Below, piece by piece: positions 23,296-30,160 of a DNA stretch of 45,261 nt (within the stretch, counting starts at the first letter, position 1; every line of letters begins with the position of its first letter). A program made the position numbers and the translations under genes. This stretch comes from Candidatus Tritonobacter lacicola (GTDB lineage Bacteria > Auribacterota > Tritonobacteria > Tritonobacterales > Tritonobacteraceae), in the NCBI GenBank assembly GCA_030765135.1, contig JAVCDC010000108.1, forward strand, positions 1 through 45,261, given 5' to 3'. Below the pieces are notes generated by a model. That model was not told where the DNA came from, did no database searches, and worked only from the letters and a program-made list of their open reading frames with translations.

Positions 23296-24137
23296 AAAAG
23301 AGAAGGAACAGGCGCAGGAAGAAGAGGAAAATAGTCATGAACGTCCGGGTCTCATCGAAGGGCCGGGGCGGGGACCGGCAGGCGAAGAGGAGGACTCTTC
23401 TAGCTGCCTGTGCCGTGGCTGCGGTGACCGTTGTGGCGGGGGGCGGCTACCTGGTCCCGCGGGTAAGCGATTTTCTCTTTTCCGCCGCACGGTTCAAGGT
23501 CGGGAAGGTCGAGGTGCAGAACCACTATTCCTTTTCCGCTGCGGATATCATGAGACTTGCCGATATCGAGCTGGGGCAGGACCTTCTTCACCTCAACCTC
23601 GATTACCACAGGATGCTTCTTGAAAGACACCCCGATATAGAGGGGGCCGTTATCGAGCGCCTTATACCCAACAGGATACGCATAAGCGTGCACGAAAGGG
23701 CCCCGGTCGCCAGGATACTCCAGGGCAACGGCTATCTCATCGATGGCAGCGGTGTCGTGCTGTCGGCCAGAAAAAGGACGCAGGCGGCGGCGCTGCCCGT
23801 CATCCAGGGTATGGACGTCGGCAGGCTGTACGTCGGCCGGGTCCTCAACCGGGAAGACATCAGGGCCGCACTGGGTATCCTGAAGCACTATATGCGGAGC
23901 GAGCTGCCCAGGTACCTGCTCGTCACGGCCGTCGACCTCTCGGACAGGCAGAACATAGTGATCGTATCGAGAGAGATAGACGAGATCAGGCTGGGGCTGG
24001 GCGAGATGGAGTACAAGCTGTCGAAGCTTCTGAAGGTATTGAAGAGGAGGCACGAGCTGACGAGGGAGGCCGGTTCGTCCTACCTCGACCTGAGGTGGAC
24101 GGATGTCGCTGAGTTGCCCAGGGAGGGGAAGGTATGA
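23292..24137 (+). CDS. ftsQ: cell-division protein FtsQ/DivIB
   Basis: Bitopic division protein that bridges FtsK/FtsA-side and FtsL/FtsB-side partners. The 281-aa protein has a strongly basic cytoplasmic tail (about 1-35), one membrane helix (about 36-55), a POTRA domain beginning FKVGKVEVQNHYSFSAADI, and the FtsQ beta domain to the end (LIDGSGVVL, RYLLVTAVDLSD, LGLGEMEYKLSKLLKVL). It overlaps murB by four bases and ftsA by four bases, so the three form a tightly coupled unit. Confidence 0.93.
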   Translation: MKKRRNRRRKKRKIVMNVRVSSKGRGGDRQAKRRTLLAACAVAAVTVVAGGGYLVPRVSDFLFSAARFKVGKVEVQNHYSFSAADIMRLADIELGQDLLHLNLDYHRMLLERHPDIEGAVIERLIPNRIRISVHERAPVARILQGNGYLIDGSGVVLSARKRTQAAALPVIQGMDVGRLYVGRVLNREDIRAALGILKHYMRSELPRYLLVTAVDLSDRQNIVIVSREIDEIRLGLGEMEYKLSKLLKVLKRRHELTREAGSSYLDLRWTDVAELPREGKV

Positions 24138-25372
24138 GAAGAAAAGACGACCTTGTTATCGGGCTCGATGTCGGGACGACGAAGGTGTGCGCCATCGTGG
24201 CGGAGAAAGGAGATAACGGTGACGTCCGTATAATCGGCATGGGCATGAGCCCGTCGAACGGCCTCAGGAAGGGGGTCGTGGTTAACATGGAGAGCACGAT
24301 CGGCTCCATAGGCAGGGCCATCGAAAAAGCCGAGGAGATGTCGGACGTCGAGATTAATTCCGTGTTCGCGGGCATAGCGGGGGGGCACATCGACAGCTTC
24401 AACAGCAGGGCGTGTATCCCCATCACGAGATCGAGCGGCGAAATCCTGGAGAGCGATATCCAGAAGGCCCTCTCGGCCGCAAGGGCCACCTACATCCCCA
24501 TAGACCGGGAGGTCGTCCACGCGATTCCCCAGGGGTTTCTTGTCGACGGCCACGAGGTGGGCAAGGACCCGCGGGGGATGTCCGGCATGAGGCTGGAGGC
24601 GAAGGTCCATATCATAACGGGGGCCATAACCTCCGCGCAGAACATCATCCTGTGTATCAACCGGGCGGGGTTCGCGGTGGAGGACATCGTTCTCGAGCCC
24701 CTGGCTTCCGCGCTTGCCGTCCTGACGGAAGAGGAGAAGGAATCGGGCGTGCTCCTCATAGATATAGGCGGCGGCACGACCGACTACGTCGTGTTTACCG
24801 GCGGGGCCATCCGGCACTCCAACGTCCTCTCTCTCGGGGGCGACCACCTTACCAACGATATCGCCATCGTCCTGAAGATCCCGATGTCCAAGGCCGAAGA
24901 GATAAAGAAGGAATACGCCAGTGCCGGCAGGGAGAACGTTGGGGAGTCCGATGAGATAGCGGTGAGGTGCGGTGTCGGCCAGCCGAACAGGATTATTTCC
25001 AGGAAGGAGCTTTGCGATATCGCGCACTCGCGCATGGACGAGATATTCAGCCTGATCATGAGGGAGATTCATAAGAGCGGATACGAAAGGCGCATAAGCT
25101 CCGGCGTCGTTCTCACCGGCGGGGCTTCGCTCCTGCCGGGGTCTGTCCGGATGGCGGCGGATATATTCGACATGCCGGTCAGGATGGGTTCCCCGATGGG
25201 TGTGAGCGGGCTGGTGGAGGTGCTGGACAACCCCATATTCGCCACGGGTGTCGGGTTGTCCAAGTTCGGTTCCCACTGGCGCTCTTCGGCTATGGAGAGC
25301 CGTTTCAAGGGGCGGCACCTTTTCTCAAGGGTCCTGGAAAGGATGAGCGACTGGTTCGGTGAAAAGCTGTAG
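24134..25372 (+). CDS. ftsA: cell-division protein FtsA
   Basis: An actin-like ATPase that tethers FtsZ to the membrane. The 412-aa product has the first phosphate loop IGLDVGTTKVCAIV, the SHS2/1C region (GIAGGHIDSFNS), the second phosphate loop LLIDIGGGTTDYVVF and the adenosine motif VLTGGASLLPG. The C-terminal amphipathic helix, VLERMSDWFGEKL, is the usual membrane-targeting sequence. All key motifs look intact, in contrast to the partner FtsZ encoded 99 bases downstream. Confidence 0.96.
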   Translation: MRRKDDLVIGLDVGTTKVCAIVAEKGDNGDVRIIGMGMSPSNGLRKGVVVNMESTIGSIGRAIEKAEEMSDVEINSVFAGIAGGHIDSFNSRACIPITRSSGEILESDIQKALSAARATYIPIDREVVHAIPQGFLVDGHEVGKDPRGMSGMRLEAKVHIITGAITSAQNIILCINRAGFAVEDIVLEPLASALAVLTEEEKESGVLLIDIGGGTTDYVVFTGGAIRHSNVLSLGGDHLTNDIAIVLKIPMSKAEEIKKEYASAGRENVGESDEIAVRCGVGQPNRIISRKELCDIAHSRMDEIFSLIMREIHKSGYERRISSGVVLTGGASLLPGSVRMAADIFDMPVRMGSPMGVSGLVEVLDNPIFATGVGLSKFGSHWRSSAMESRFKGRHLFSRVLERMSDWFGEKL

Positions 25373-25377
25373 ATTAA

Positions 25378-25437
25378 AAGTTACCAATGAAGGTTACTAA
25401 TCCGGGTTACTAAAAAGTTACTAAGGAGTTGCCAATG
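25378..25437. repeat. GGTTACT word repeat between ftsA and ftsZ
   Basis: AGTTACCAATG, GGTTACTAAT, GGTTACTAAA, AGTTACTAAG and AGTTGCCAATG occur in tandem at about 12-base spacing. They are the reverse complement of the AGTAACC words after murG. An AAGGAG sequence at 25458 then supplies the ftsZ ribosome-binding site. Confidence 0.6.
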
Positions 25438-25471
25438 TTAGAAGCGAAATATTTAAGAAAGGAGTAGAGCG

Positions 25472-26608
25472 ATGATTCGTATGGTATCTGAGGATTCCGG
25501 TCGGCCCGGGATCGCCGCTGTCGGCGTCGGTGGGGCGGGGGCGGCCATTTTGAGCGGGCTGGCGGAAACGGGAATGAAAGGATTCGGGACCATCTCGGTG
25601 GCCGCGGACGCCGCCTCCCTTGAGAGATCGGGTGCCGTGGAGAGGATACTCATCGGGGGGGATATCACGGGAGGAAATGGGTGCGGCGGGGATCCGGAAC
25701 TCGGCAGGCGGGCCGTCCTGGAGGACATCGATCTCGTGAGGGAAGCGCTCGAGGAATACGACAGGGTCGTGCTCATTGCCGGGCTGGGCGGGGGTACGGG
25801 CACCGGCGCCCTTCCCGAGATCGCGTCTCTCGCAGGGGAGATGGGGATACGGTTGCTCTCGGTCGTGACTATGCCGCTCTCCTACGAGGGGAGGAGACGG
25901 CGCGAGATGGCCGGCAAGGGCCTCGCCTCACTGAGGTCCGCCGTGGAAGGCGTGGTTCCCATATCTAACGATTACCTGCTTTCACACGTGGACGAGGAGA
26001 CGTCCATGGCCGATGCCTTTTTCCGGCGCGTCAACAGCAGCGTTTGCCGGGTTGTCCAGGCGCTGGTCATGCTGATGGAGGGGGGAGGGCTTATCAACGC
26101 CGAGCTTTCGGATATACGCTCTGTGCTGTCCGCTGACGGCGTCGCCGCGGTGGGCTTCGGCGGGGGAGCGGGAGAAGGGCGCGCACTTGCCGCGGCGTCC
26201 GGGGCGCTCTCCAGCGCCATGCTCGAGAAAGCCCCATTCAATGAGGCCGGCGGGGCGCTCGTGAGCTTCGTGGGCAGCCCCGGCATGCCGTTTCACGACG
26301 TTGACCGGGCGTTGAAGCGCATCGCCGAATCGGCCGGCGCCGGGGCCGATATCGTTCTCGGGGCGTTCGTAGACGAGGCGATGGAGGACCGCTGCACCGT
26401 CACGATTATCGCCACCGGGCTGGGTGAGCGCCCTGCGCCGGGGAAGGGCGCTGAAGCGAAAGAGAAGGCCGTAACGTGGGAGGCCGAGAAGGTTGAGCAG
26501 ACGGTGATAGATTTTTCGGCTCCGGACAGGGGCCGTTTCGCCGACCTCGAGCCGTCTTTCTACGATGGGGAGGACCTGGATATACCGACCATATTGCGAA
26601 GGAAATAG
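25472..26608 (+). CDS. ftsZ: divergent FtsZ (tubulin-like division GTPase)
   Basis: A 378-aa tubulin-fold protein placed directly after ftsA. It keeps the T4 signature GGGTGTG (106-112), the T6 SNDYLL motif and a canonical C-terminal FtsA/ZipA-binding peptide LDIPTILRRK (369-378). Several nucleotide and catalytic loops are altered. The T1 Asn of GGxGxN is Ala (GGAGAA). The NTDAQ motif reads AADAA. GAGANPE is GCGGDPE. The T7 synergy loop NxDxxD is NAELSD, with Glu211 in place of the first catalytic Asp. These changes predict altered GTP binding and slower GTP hydrolysis. It could be the main FtsZ of this lineage or a specialised paralogue; position favours the former. AAGGAG precedes the ATG. 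Confidence 0.88.
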   Translation: MIRMVSEDSGRPGIAAVGVGGAGAAILSGLAETGMKGFGTISVAADAASLERSGAVERILIGGDITGGNGCGGDPELGRRAVLEDIDLVREALEEYDRVVLIAGLGGGTGTGALPEIASLAGEMGIRLLSVVTMPLSYEGRRRREMAGKGLASLRSAVEGVVPISNDYLLSHVDEETSMADAFFRRVNSSVCRVVQALVMLMEGGGLINAELSDIRSVLSADGVAAVGFGGGAGEGRALAAASGALSSAMLEKAPFNEAGGALVSFVGSPGMPFHDVDRALKRIAESAGAGADIVLGAFVDEAMEDRCTVTIIATGLGERPAPGKGAEAKEKAVTWEAEKVEQTVIDFSAPDRGRFADLEPSFYDGEDLDIPTILRRK

Positions 26609-26618
26609 AGATATATGG

Positions 26619-26709
26619 GCCGGCCGTCGCGACCAGCCAGTTTCGTCACCCTCAGGGTGCCACTCGCCTTCTGGCGGTCTGCGGCGGCCGGCCAAATATT
26701 TTTTTGGCC
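26619..26709. terminator. hairpins between convergent ftsZ and mazG
   Basis: Two nested structures lie in the convergent gap. One is a 12-base inverted repeat (26619-26630 against 26681-26692, one mismatch) enclosing CACCC-TCA-GGGTG. The other is GGCCAAA-TATTTT-TTTGGCC at 26690-26709. Neither is followed by a clean T-run on the ftsZ side. They are plausible bidirectional transcription stops, but not certain. Confidence 0.45.
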
Positions 26710-26728
26710 TGCAGCAAAAAAAAATATG

Positions 26729-27481
26729 TTACTTGAGGTTCTCCCAGGCGGAGTCCATCTCCTCCATGGAGGCGTCCTCAATGGGGATGCCTTTTCTCCC
26801 CAGCTCATCCTCCATGAGGGAGAACCTGCGGCAGAACCTCCGCGCGCAGGACATGAGCGCCATCTCGGCGCTCACGTGCAGGAAGCGCGAGAGGTTGACC
26901 ACGGAGAAAAGGAGGTCGCCGAGTTCGTGCTCGACATCACCTTCTCCGGAGAGAGCGCGCTTGAGCTCTGACAGCTCTTCCTCGACCTTTTTTACCACTC
27001 CCGCGGCATCCTTCCAGTCGAAGCCGAGGGCCGCCGCTTCCAGCTGGACCTTTTCGGCCTTCAGTAGAGCCGGAAGCGGCGCGGGAATTCCGGCAAACCG
27101 CTTCTTTCGGGCCTTATCGTTTTCCCTCTTCAGCCGGTACCACGTGGGGTAATCCGACGTGTCCGCTTCGCTCCCGCCTTCCGCGAAGACCGCCGGATGA
27201 CGGCAGACCATCTTACCGGATATCTCGCCCGCCACCTCTTCGACGCCGAAGCCGCGCGATTCCCCGCATATCACGCAGCAAAGCAGTACGAGGTACATGA
27301 GGTCGCCGAGCTCCTCTTTGATCTTGCCGCCCTCTCCGGACTTCATGGCGTCCACCAGCTCGTAGGCCTCCTCCAGTATGAACGGAGAGAGGGATTCAAG
27401 CGTCTGCACGCTGTCCCACGGGCAGCGTCTCCTCAGTTCCTTTGCGATTTCTATTAATTTGTCGACGGACGACTCGGGCAC
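26729..27481 (-). CDS. mazG: nucleoside triphosphate pyrophosphohydrolase MazG
   Basis: A housekeeping MazG that hydrolyses NTPs/dNTPs to monophosphates and pyrophosphate. The 250-aa protein has two tandem MazG domains. The first has CPWDSVQTLESL, ILEEAYELVDAM (EExxE) and KEELGDLMYLVL (EExxD). The second has ALGFDWKDAAGVVKKVEEELSELK and EHELGDLLFSVVNLSRF. The start is GTG with a strong AAAGGAGGAG Shine-Dalgarno. It is the first minus-strand gene and faces ftsZ. A 25-aa frame (27494-27571, minus) ends just before its ribosome-binding site. Confidence 0.93.
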   Translation of the reverse strand: MPESSVDKLIEIAKELRRRCPWDSVQTLESLSPFILEEAYELVDAMKSGEGGKIKEELGDLMYLVLLCCVICGESRGFGVEEVAGEISGKMVCRHPAVFAEGGSEADTSDYPTWYRLKRENDKARKKRFAGIPAPLPALLKAEKVQLEAAALGFDWKDAAGVVKKVEEELSELKRALSGEGDVEHELGDLLFSVVNLSRFLHVSAEMALMSCARRFCRRFSLMEDELGRKGIPIEDASMEEMDSAWENLK

Positions 27482-27706
27482 GCGCTCCTCCTTTCAAGCG
27501 GCTGTGAAAAATTCCCGCTCTTTCTTCAGCTTCTCCTGAAACCTCTGGCAGCTTTTGTCTATCCTACCCATCACTTGTGTTGCTTTCGCCAGTGAAATCG
27601 CTGTTTTGCAGAAGCCTTAGTTGAATTCATTGCTCAGCTATTTTATTAAATTTTTCCCGTTCTTGCTGTCTAAATAAATAGCCATCCTTCGCCGGCACAA
27701 ATAAAT
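27482..27706 (-). other. probable decayed minus-strand coding sequence upstream of mazG
   Basis: No intact gene is present. On the minus strand two short adjoining open frames have protein-like composition. One (about 27627-27752) contains PVDYLFVPAKDGYLF and ends KFNKIAEQ. The next, shifted by a frame (27494-27613), contains AISLAKATQVMGRIDKSCQR and ends EREFFTAA. Together they look like one small gene broken by a frameshift or stop, but I do not recognise a family. The GC content is lower than in the flanking genes. Confidence 0.3.
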
Positions 27707-27736
27707 AATCCACCGGCTTTTCACAACCGGTGGATT
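27707..27736 (-). terminator. hairpin downstream of the chimeric minus-strand ORF
   Basis: A perfect 10-bp inverted repeat (AATCCACCGG / CCGGTGGATT) with a 10-base loop lies 43 bases past the 3' end of the ORF at 27779-28108. On the minus strand it is followed by ATTTATTTGTG, an imperfect T-rich tail, so a minus-strand terminator is likely. Confidence 0.55.
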
Positions 27737-27778
27737 CCTCTTCGCGCTTATATCAATCAGCTCAAAATATCGATTGTA

Positions 27779-28108
27779 TTATTGGAAAGGTTTAACCCCT
27801 TTTTCATTTTCCGGCTCTATAAGAGCAAAGTCTTTATGCAAAGTCTCGCCGGCTTTTATATTAATTTCAGCTAATTCATATTTTTTCTCATCCAAAAACA
27901 TATATATCATGTTTCTCCCTGGGGGTATTGGACCAAGTTCGAAACTACCATCTTCTGATACTTTTCTTCCTATAGATAGAATGAAGTTAGGTTCAACGAT
28001 GAAGATGGAATAATCCTCTTCATCGTAGAATATCCTTCTGCGCTCGTTCCCGGGGTGGGTAACGTGATAATAGGCGCCCGGATACCGGGCTCTCGGGGGG
28101 CAGGCCAT
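27779..28108 (-). pseudogene. chimeric ORF: RAYT N-terminus joined to a carboxypeptidase-regulatory-like fragment
   Basis: Residues 1-35 (ARYPGAYYHVTHPGNERR, then IFYDEEDYSIF) are the conserved start of a Y1/REP-associated transposase. From residue 36 the sequence switches to VSEDGSFELGPIPPGRN and AEINIKAGETLHKDFAL, typical of beta-sandwich carboxypeptidase-regulatory/CnaB-like repeats in surface proteins. The transposase HUH motif and catalytic Tyr are absent. The frame is open through the junction, giving 109 aa. I read this as a deletion or recombination product that fused a truncated transposase to the tail of another gene. Whether it is expressed is unknown. Confidence 0.55.
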
Positions 28109-28136
28109 GCTATAACAATAGTGAAATGAAGCGTTT

Positions 28137-28163
28137 TGTCAAGAGTAAAGATTTGACCCCTTA
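28137..28163. repeat. REP-like GGGGTCAAATCTTTAC motif at the 3' end of the RAYT gene
   Basis: On the minus strand, GGGGTCAAATCTTTACTC-TTGAC directly follows the RAYT stop codon. GGGGTC-led words next to Y1 transposases are typical REP-like ends. A related GGGGTCTGACC lies on the other side of the gene at 28785-28795. Confidence 0.5.
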
Positions 28164-28676
28164 TCTTTGACTATGAAGCTCCAGTAGCTCTGCGGCCCGA
28201 TGCCGATCAATCACCTGGTATCGTTTTGACGGATTCTGAATGGCCGTATAACCACAGCATTCCCATTCCGAAGGATGACGGACAACTCCGGCTCTGACCA
28301 TATTAAAGTCGATATATACCATGCATTGTGCCAGGTGTTTCCCGGCTTGAACGGCCGTCGCATGGTATCTATCTTCCCAGAAAGCCCCCTTACGCTGCTT
28401 GCGTTGATTATACTCCTGAGCGATTCTTCCTGCTACCAGCTGCATTGAGCGGGGGATCGTCCAACCGTCTTCTCCATCCACGACCAGGAGATGAATGTGG
28501 TTGAATGTCACCATATGGTTGAGAATGCTCAGCCCATATCGTTTCTTCGCTTCAAAAAGCCAGCGTATCCATCGACGGCGATCCCTGGCGAATTTGAACA
28601 GGAAATCCTTCTTGTGGCATCGGTGGGTAATATGCCAAACACAACCGGGTATATGATATCTGTTCGCCCTGGGCAT
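28161..28676 (-). CDS. REP-associated tyrosine transposase (RAYT, Y1_Tnp), C-terminally short
   Basis: A 171-aa HUH single-strand nuclease of the IS200/IS605-related RAYT group. RAYTs are single-copy housekeeping-like transposases thought to mobilise REP palindromes. Visible are the N-terminal RANRYHIPGCVWHITHRCHKKD block, the HUH motif NHIHLLV (His60, His62) and the catalytic Tyr121 in VYIDFNMVRAGVV, with RKGAFWEDRYHAT between. Members of this subgroup usually continue for another hundred residues after the KRYQVIDRHR region; here the frame ends at LELHSQR. It may be a 3'-truncated copy with an intact catalytic core. GGGGTC-type REP-like words flank it. Confidence 0.8.
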   Translation of the reverse strand: MPRANRYHIPGCVWHITHRCHKKDFLFKFARDRRRWIRWLFEAKKRYGLSILNHMVTFNHIHLLVVDGEDGWTIPRSMQLVAGRIAQEYNQRKQRKGAFWEDRYHATAVQAGKHLAQCMVYIDFNMVRAGVVRHPSEWECCGYTAIQNPSKRYQVIDRHRAAELLELHSQR

Positions 28677-28784
28677 AAGAACCGCCTTTCGTTAGAATGC
28701 CATTTTTAACTGTAAAATTGAACCTCTAAAACCTTCACAAGCCTTTAAATATACACTACTTTTTCATCTTCAATTAGTTGCGTA

Positions 28785-28795
28785 GGTCAGACCCC
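28785..28795. repeat. REP-like GGTCAGACCCC motif
   Basis: GGTCAGACCCC is read as GGGGTCTGACC on the minus strand. It lies about 110 bases upstream of the RAYT start and matches the GGGGTC lead of the motif at the other end of the gene. The surrounding bases (28709-28820) contain no ORF. Confidence 0.4.
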
Positions 28796-28820
28796 AATTA
28801 ACCCCCCCTTCTCCAAGCTG

Positions 28821-28916
28821 ATGAAGTGCTGGAAATGCGGAAAGCCTTTCATGGTCCAACTCGGCACCAAGCGGGGAAAGTGCCCCCACTGCGGCGCCGA
28901 ATGGGCGCTTAAATAA
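28821..28916 (+). CDS. 31-aa zinc-ribbon microprotein
   Basis: A very short ORF encoding two CxxC knuckles: MKCWKCGKPF and GKCPHCGAEW, separated by 15 residues, the spacing of a complete zinc ribbon. The TAA stop is followed two bases later by a strong intrinsic terminator. No good Shine-Dalgarno is seen upstream, which weakens the case. Pro-rich in-frame codons run upstream without a clear start, so it may be the conserved C-terminus of a decayed longer protein. The terminator and intact Cys pattern favour a real gene end. Confidence 0.5.
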   Translation: MKCWKCGKPFMVQLGTKRGKCPHCGAEWALK

Positions 28917-28918
28917 AG

Positions 28919-28942
28919 ACTGAGGCCTTGGCCTCAGTTTTT
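28919..28942 (+). terminator. intrinsic terminator after the zinc-ribbon ORF
   Basis: A perfect 9-bp stem, ACTGAGGCC-TT-GGCCTCAGT, followed by TTTT. It is the cleanest intrinsic terminator in the window. It separates the zinc-ribbon ORF from the protease operon. Confidence 0.85.
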
Positions 28943-28965
28943 ATGGAGGCGGCGGAGTTTTACTA

Positions 28966-28994
28966 TTGTTGCCAAGCCTGTTCACACCTATAAT
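28966..28994 (+). promoter_or_regulatory. promoter of the M50-RlpA-lipoprotein operon
   Basis: TTGTTG and TATAAT are separated by 17 bases, just after the preceding terminator and 21 bases before the ATG of the protease gene. A Shine-Dalgarno GAAGG sits at 29005-29009. Confidence 0.6.
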
Positions 28995-29015
28995 CTTAAA
29001 TTCCGAAGGTTGAAT

Positions 29016-29714
29016 ATGAAACTGGTGACTTTTCTCATAAGGGCCGTTAAATTCGCGCTGGGGCTGCTGCTTATCCCGGCGTGCATCGGGGTGACGGTAT
29101 GCTTTTACGAGAGCCTGCTGCCTCTCCTGAGGGACAAACCGCCCTTCCTCTTCGGCTTCGCCGCGTACTGCATCATATTCGCTATATTCCAGCAGCCTAT
29201 AAGGAGCTACGTCTTCGGCCACGAGCTGACCCACGCCATCTGGGTTCTCCTCTTCCGCGGGGAGGTGACCGGGTTCTCGGCGTCGGCCGGGGGAGGAAGG
29301 GTCGAGGCCACGAAGTCGAATTTCCTGATAACGCTCGCCCCTTATTTTTTTCCCATCTACTCCATCCTGGTATTACTCGTCTTCTACGCCATGAGGCTGG
29401 TGAATTGTCTCCTGCCGGATTTCTTCGAGCTGGAGAAGTATTTTTTCATCTTCGTCTTCCTGGTGGGTTTCTCCTGGGCCTTTCACGTTGTTTTAACGGT
29501 CACCGTCATGCTGAAGGGGCAGGGAGACCTGAAGCGAACGGGGTTGCTCTTCTCCCTGGCAATCGTTTATTGTATGAACGTCGTGGCCCTGGGCCTGCTG
29601 GTTGTGTTTATGAGCAGGTACTCGGGCGACTACCTTGTGGGAGAGTACGTGGATGACATGAAGGTACCGGTGGCCAAAGCGTACGAATACTGGTGGGAGC
29701 GGCGCCCGCGGTGA
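29016..29714 (+). CDS. M50-like integral-membrane zinc metalloprotease homologue
   Basis: A 232-aa protein with about six membrane helices and one HExxH motif (FGHELTHAIW, about residue 69-78) at the edge of a helix, as in M50/site-2 or related membrane metalloproteases. A second metal ligand of the usual NxxPxxxxDG type is not seen; the helix LITLAPYFFPIYSI after the motif may take that position. The substrate is unknown. ATG 29016 follows GAAGG at six bases. Its stop overlaps the GTG of the RlpA-like gene (GTGA), so the products are probably made together. Confidence 0.65.
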   Translation: MKLVTFLIRAVKFALGLLLIPACIGVTVCFYESLLPLLRDKPPFLFGFAAYCIIFAIFQQPIRSYVFGHELTHAIWVLLFRGEVTGFSASAGGGRVEATKSNFLITLAPYFFPIYSILVLLVFYAMRLVNCLLPDFFELEKYFFIFVFLVGFSWAFHVVLTVTVMLKGQGDLKRTGLLFSLAIVYCMNVVALGLLVVFMSRYSGDYLVGEYVDDMKVPVAKAYEYWWERRPR

Positions 29715-30160
29715 AGAAGAGCGCGAGGTTAAAGCTTATATATGCCGCCCTCAGCGCGCTCGTAGTCGCTGCCGTTATTTGCGCGGTCATATTGAGCCGG
29801 GCCTGCGTGTGGGCCTCCTGGTACGGACCGCATTTCCAGGGGAAGCCGACGGCGAACGGCGAGGTCTTCAACATGTACGGGATGTCCGCCGCCAGCAGGT
29901 CCTTTCCGTTCGGGACCGTTATCGAGGTGACGAACTGCAGCAACGACAGGAAGGTGCAGGTGAGGATAAACGATCGCGGCCCGTATAAAATGGACTCTCG
30001 CGGAAATGCTGTTTATCCCCTGCGTCCCCACCCGTACAGGGACCTCGATCTATCATACGCGGCCGCCCGGAAGCTGGGGATTATTAAAAAGGGGGTCGCC
30101 AGGGTGAGAATCCAGGTGGTGAGCCGCCCCTCCGGCACAGAGAAGGAGAAACACACATGA
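29711..30160 (+). CDS. RlpA-like double-psi beta-barrel protein
   Basis: A 149-aa secreted or membrane-anchored protein with one N-terminal hydrophobic segment (about 6-28) and a double-psi beta-barrel domain. The family motifs are WASWYGPHFQGKPTANGEVF, the MSAASRSFPFGTVIEVTN block, VRINDRGPY and DLDLSYAAARKLGI. The catalytic-type Asp of RINDRGP is present. RlpA acts as a septal lytic transglycosylase on peptide-free glycan in some proteobacteria, while short forms without SPOR may be inactive or differently targeted. No SPOR domain is found here. An insert (about 13 residues, Arg/Pro-rich) precedes DLDLSY. It overlaps its neighbours by four bases on both sides. Confidence 0.85.
   Translation: MKKSARLKLIYAALSALVVAAVICAVILSRACVWASWYGPHFQGKPTANGEVFNMYGMSAASRSFPFGTVIEVTNCSNDRKVQVRINDRGPYKMDSRGNAVYPLRPHPYRDLDLSYAAARKLGIIKKGVARVRIQVVSRPSGTEKEKHT

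Noticed and set aside
24080-25318. 412-codon minus-strand frame opposite ftsA
   Set aside because: It mirrors ftsA codons in an antisense frame; ftsA motifs are complete on the plus strand, and the minus product is low-complexity His/Arg/Asp-rich.
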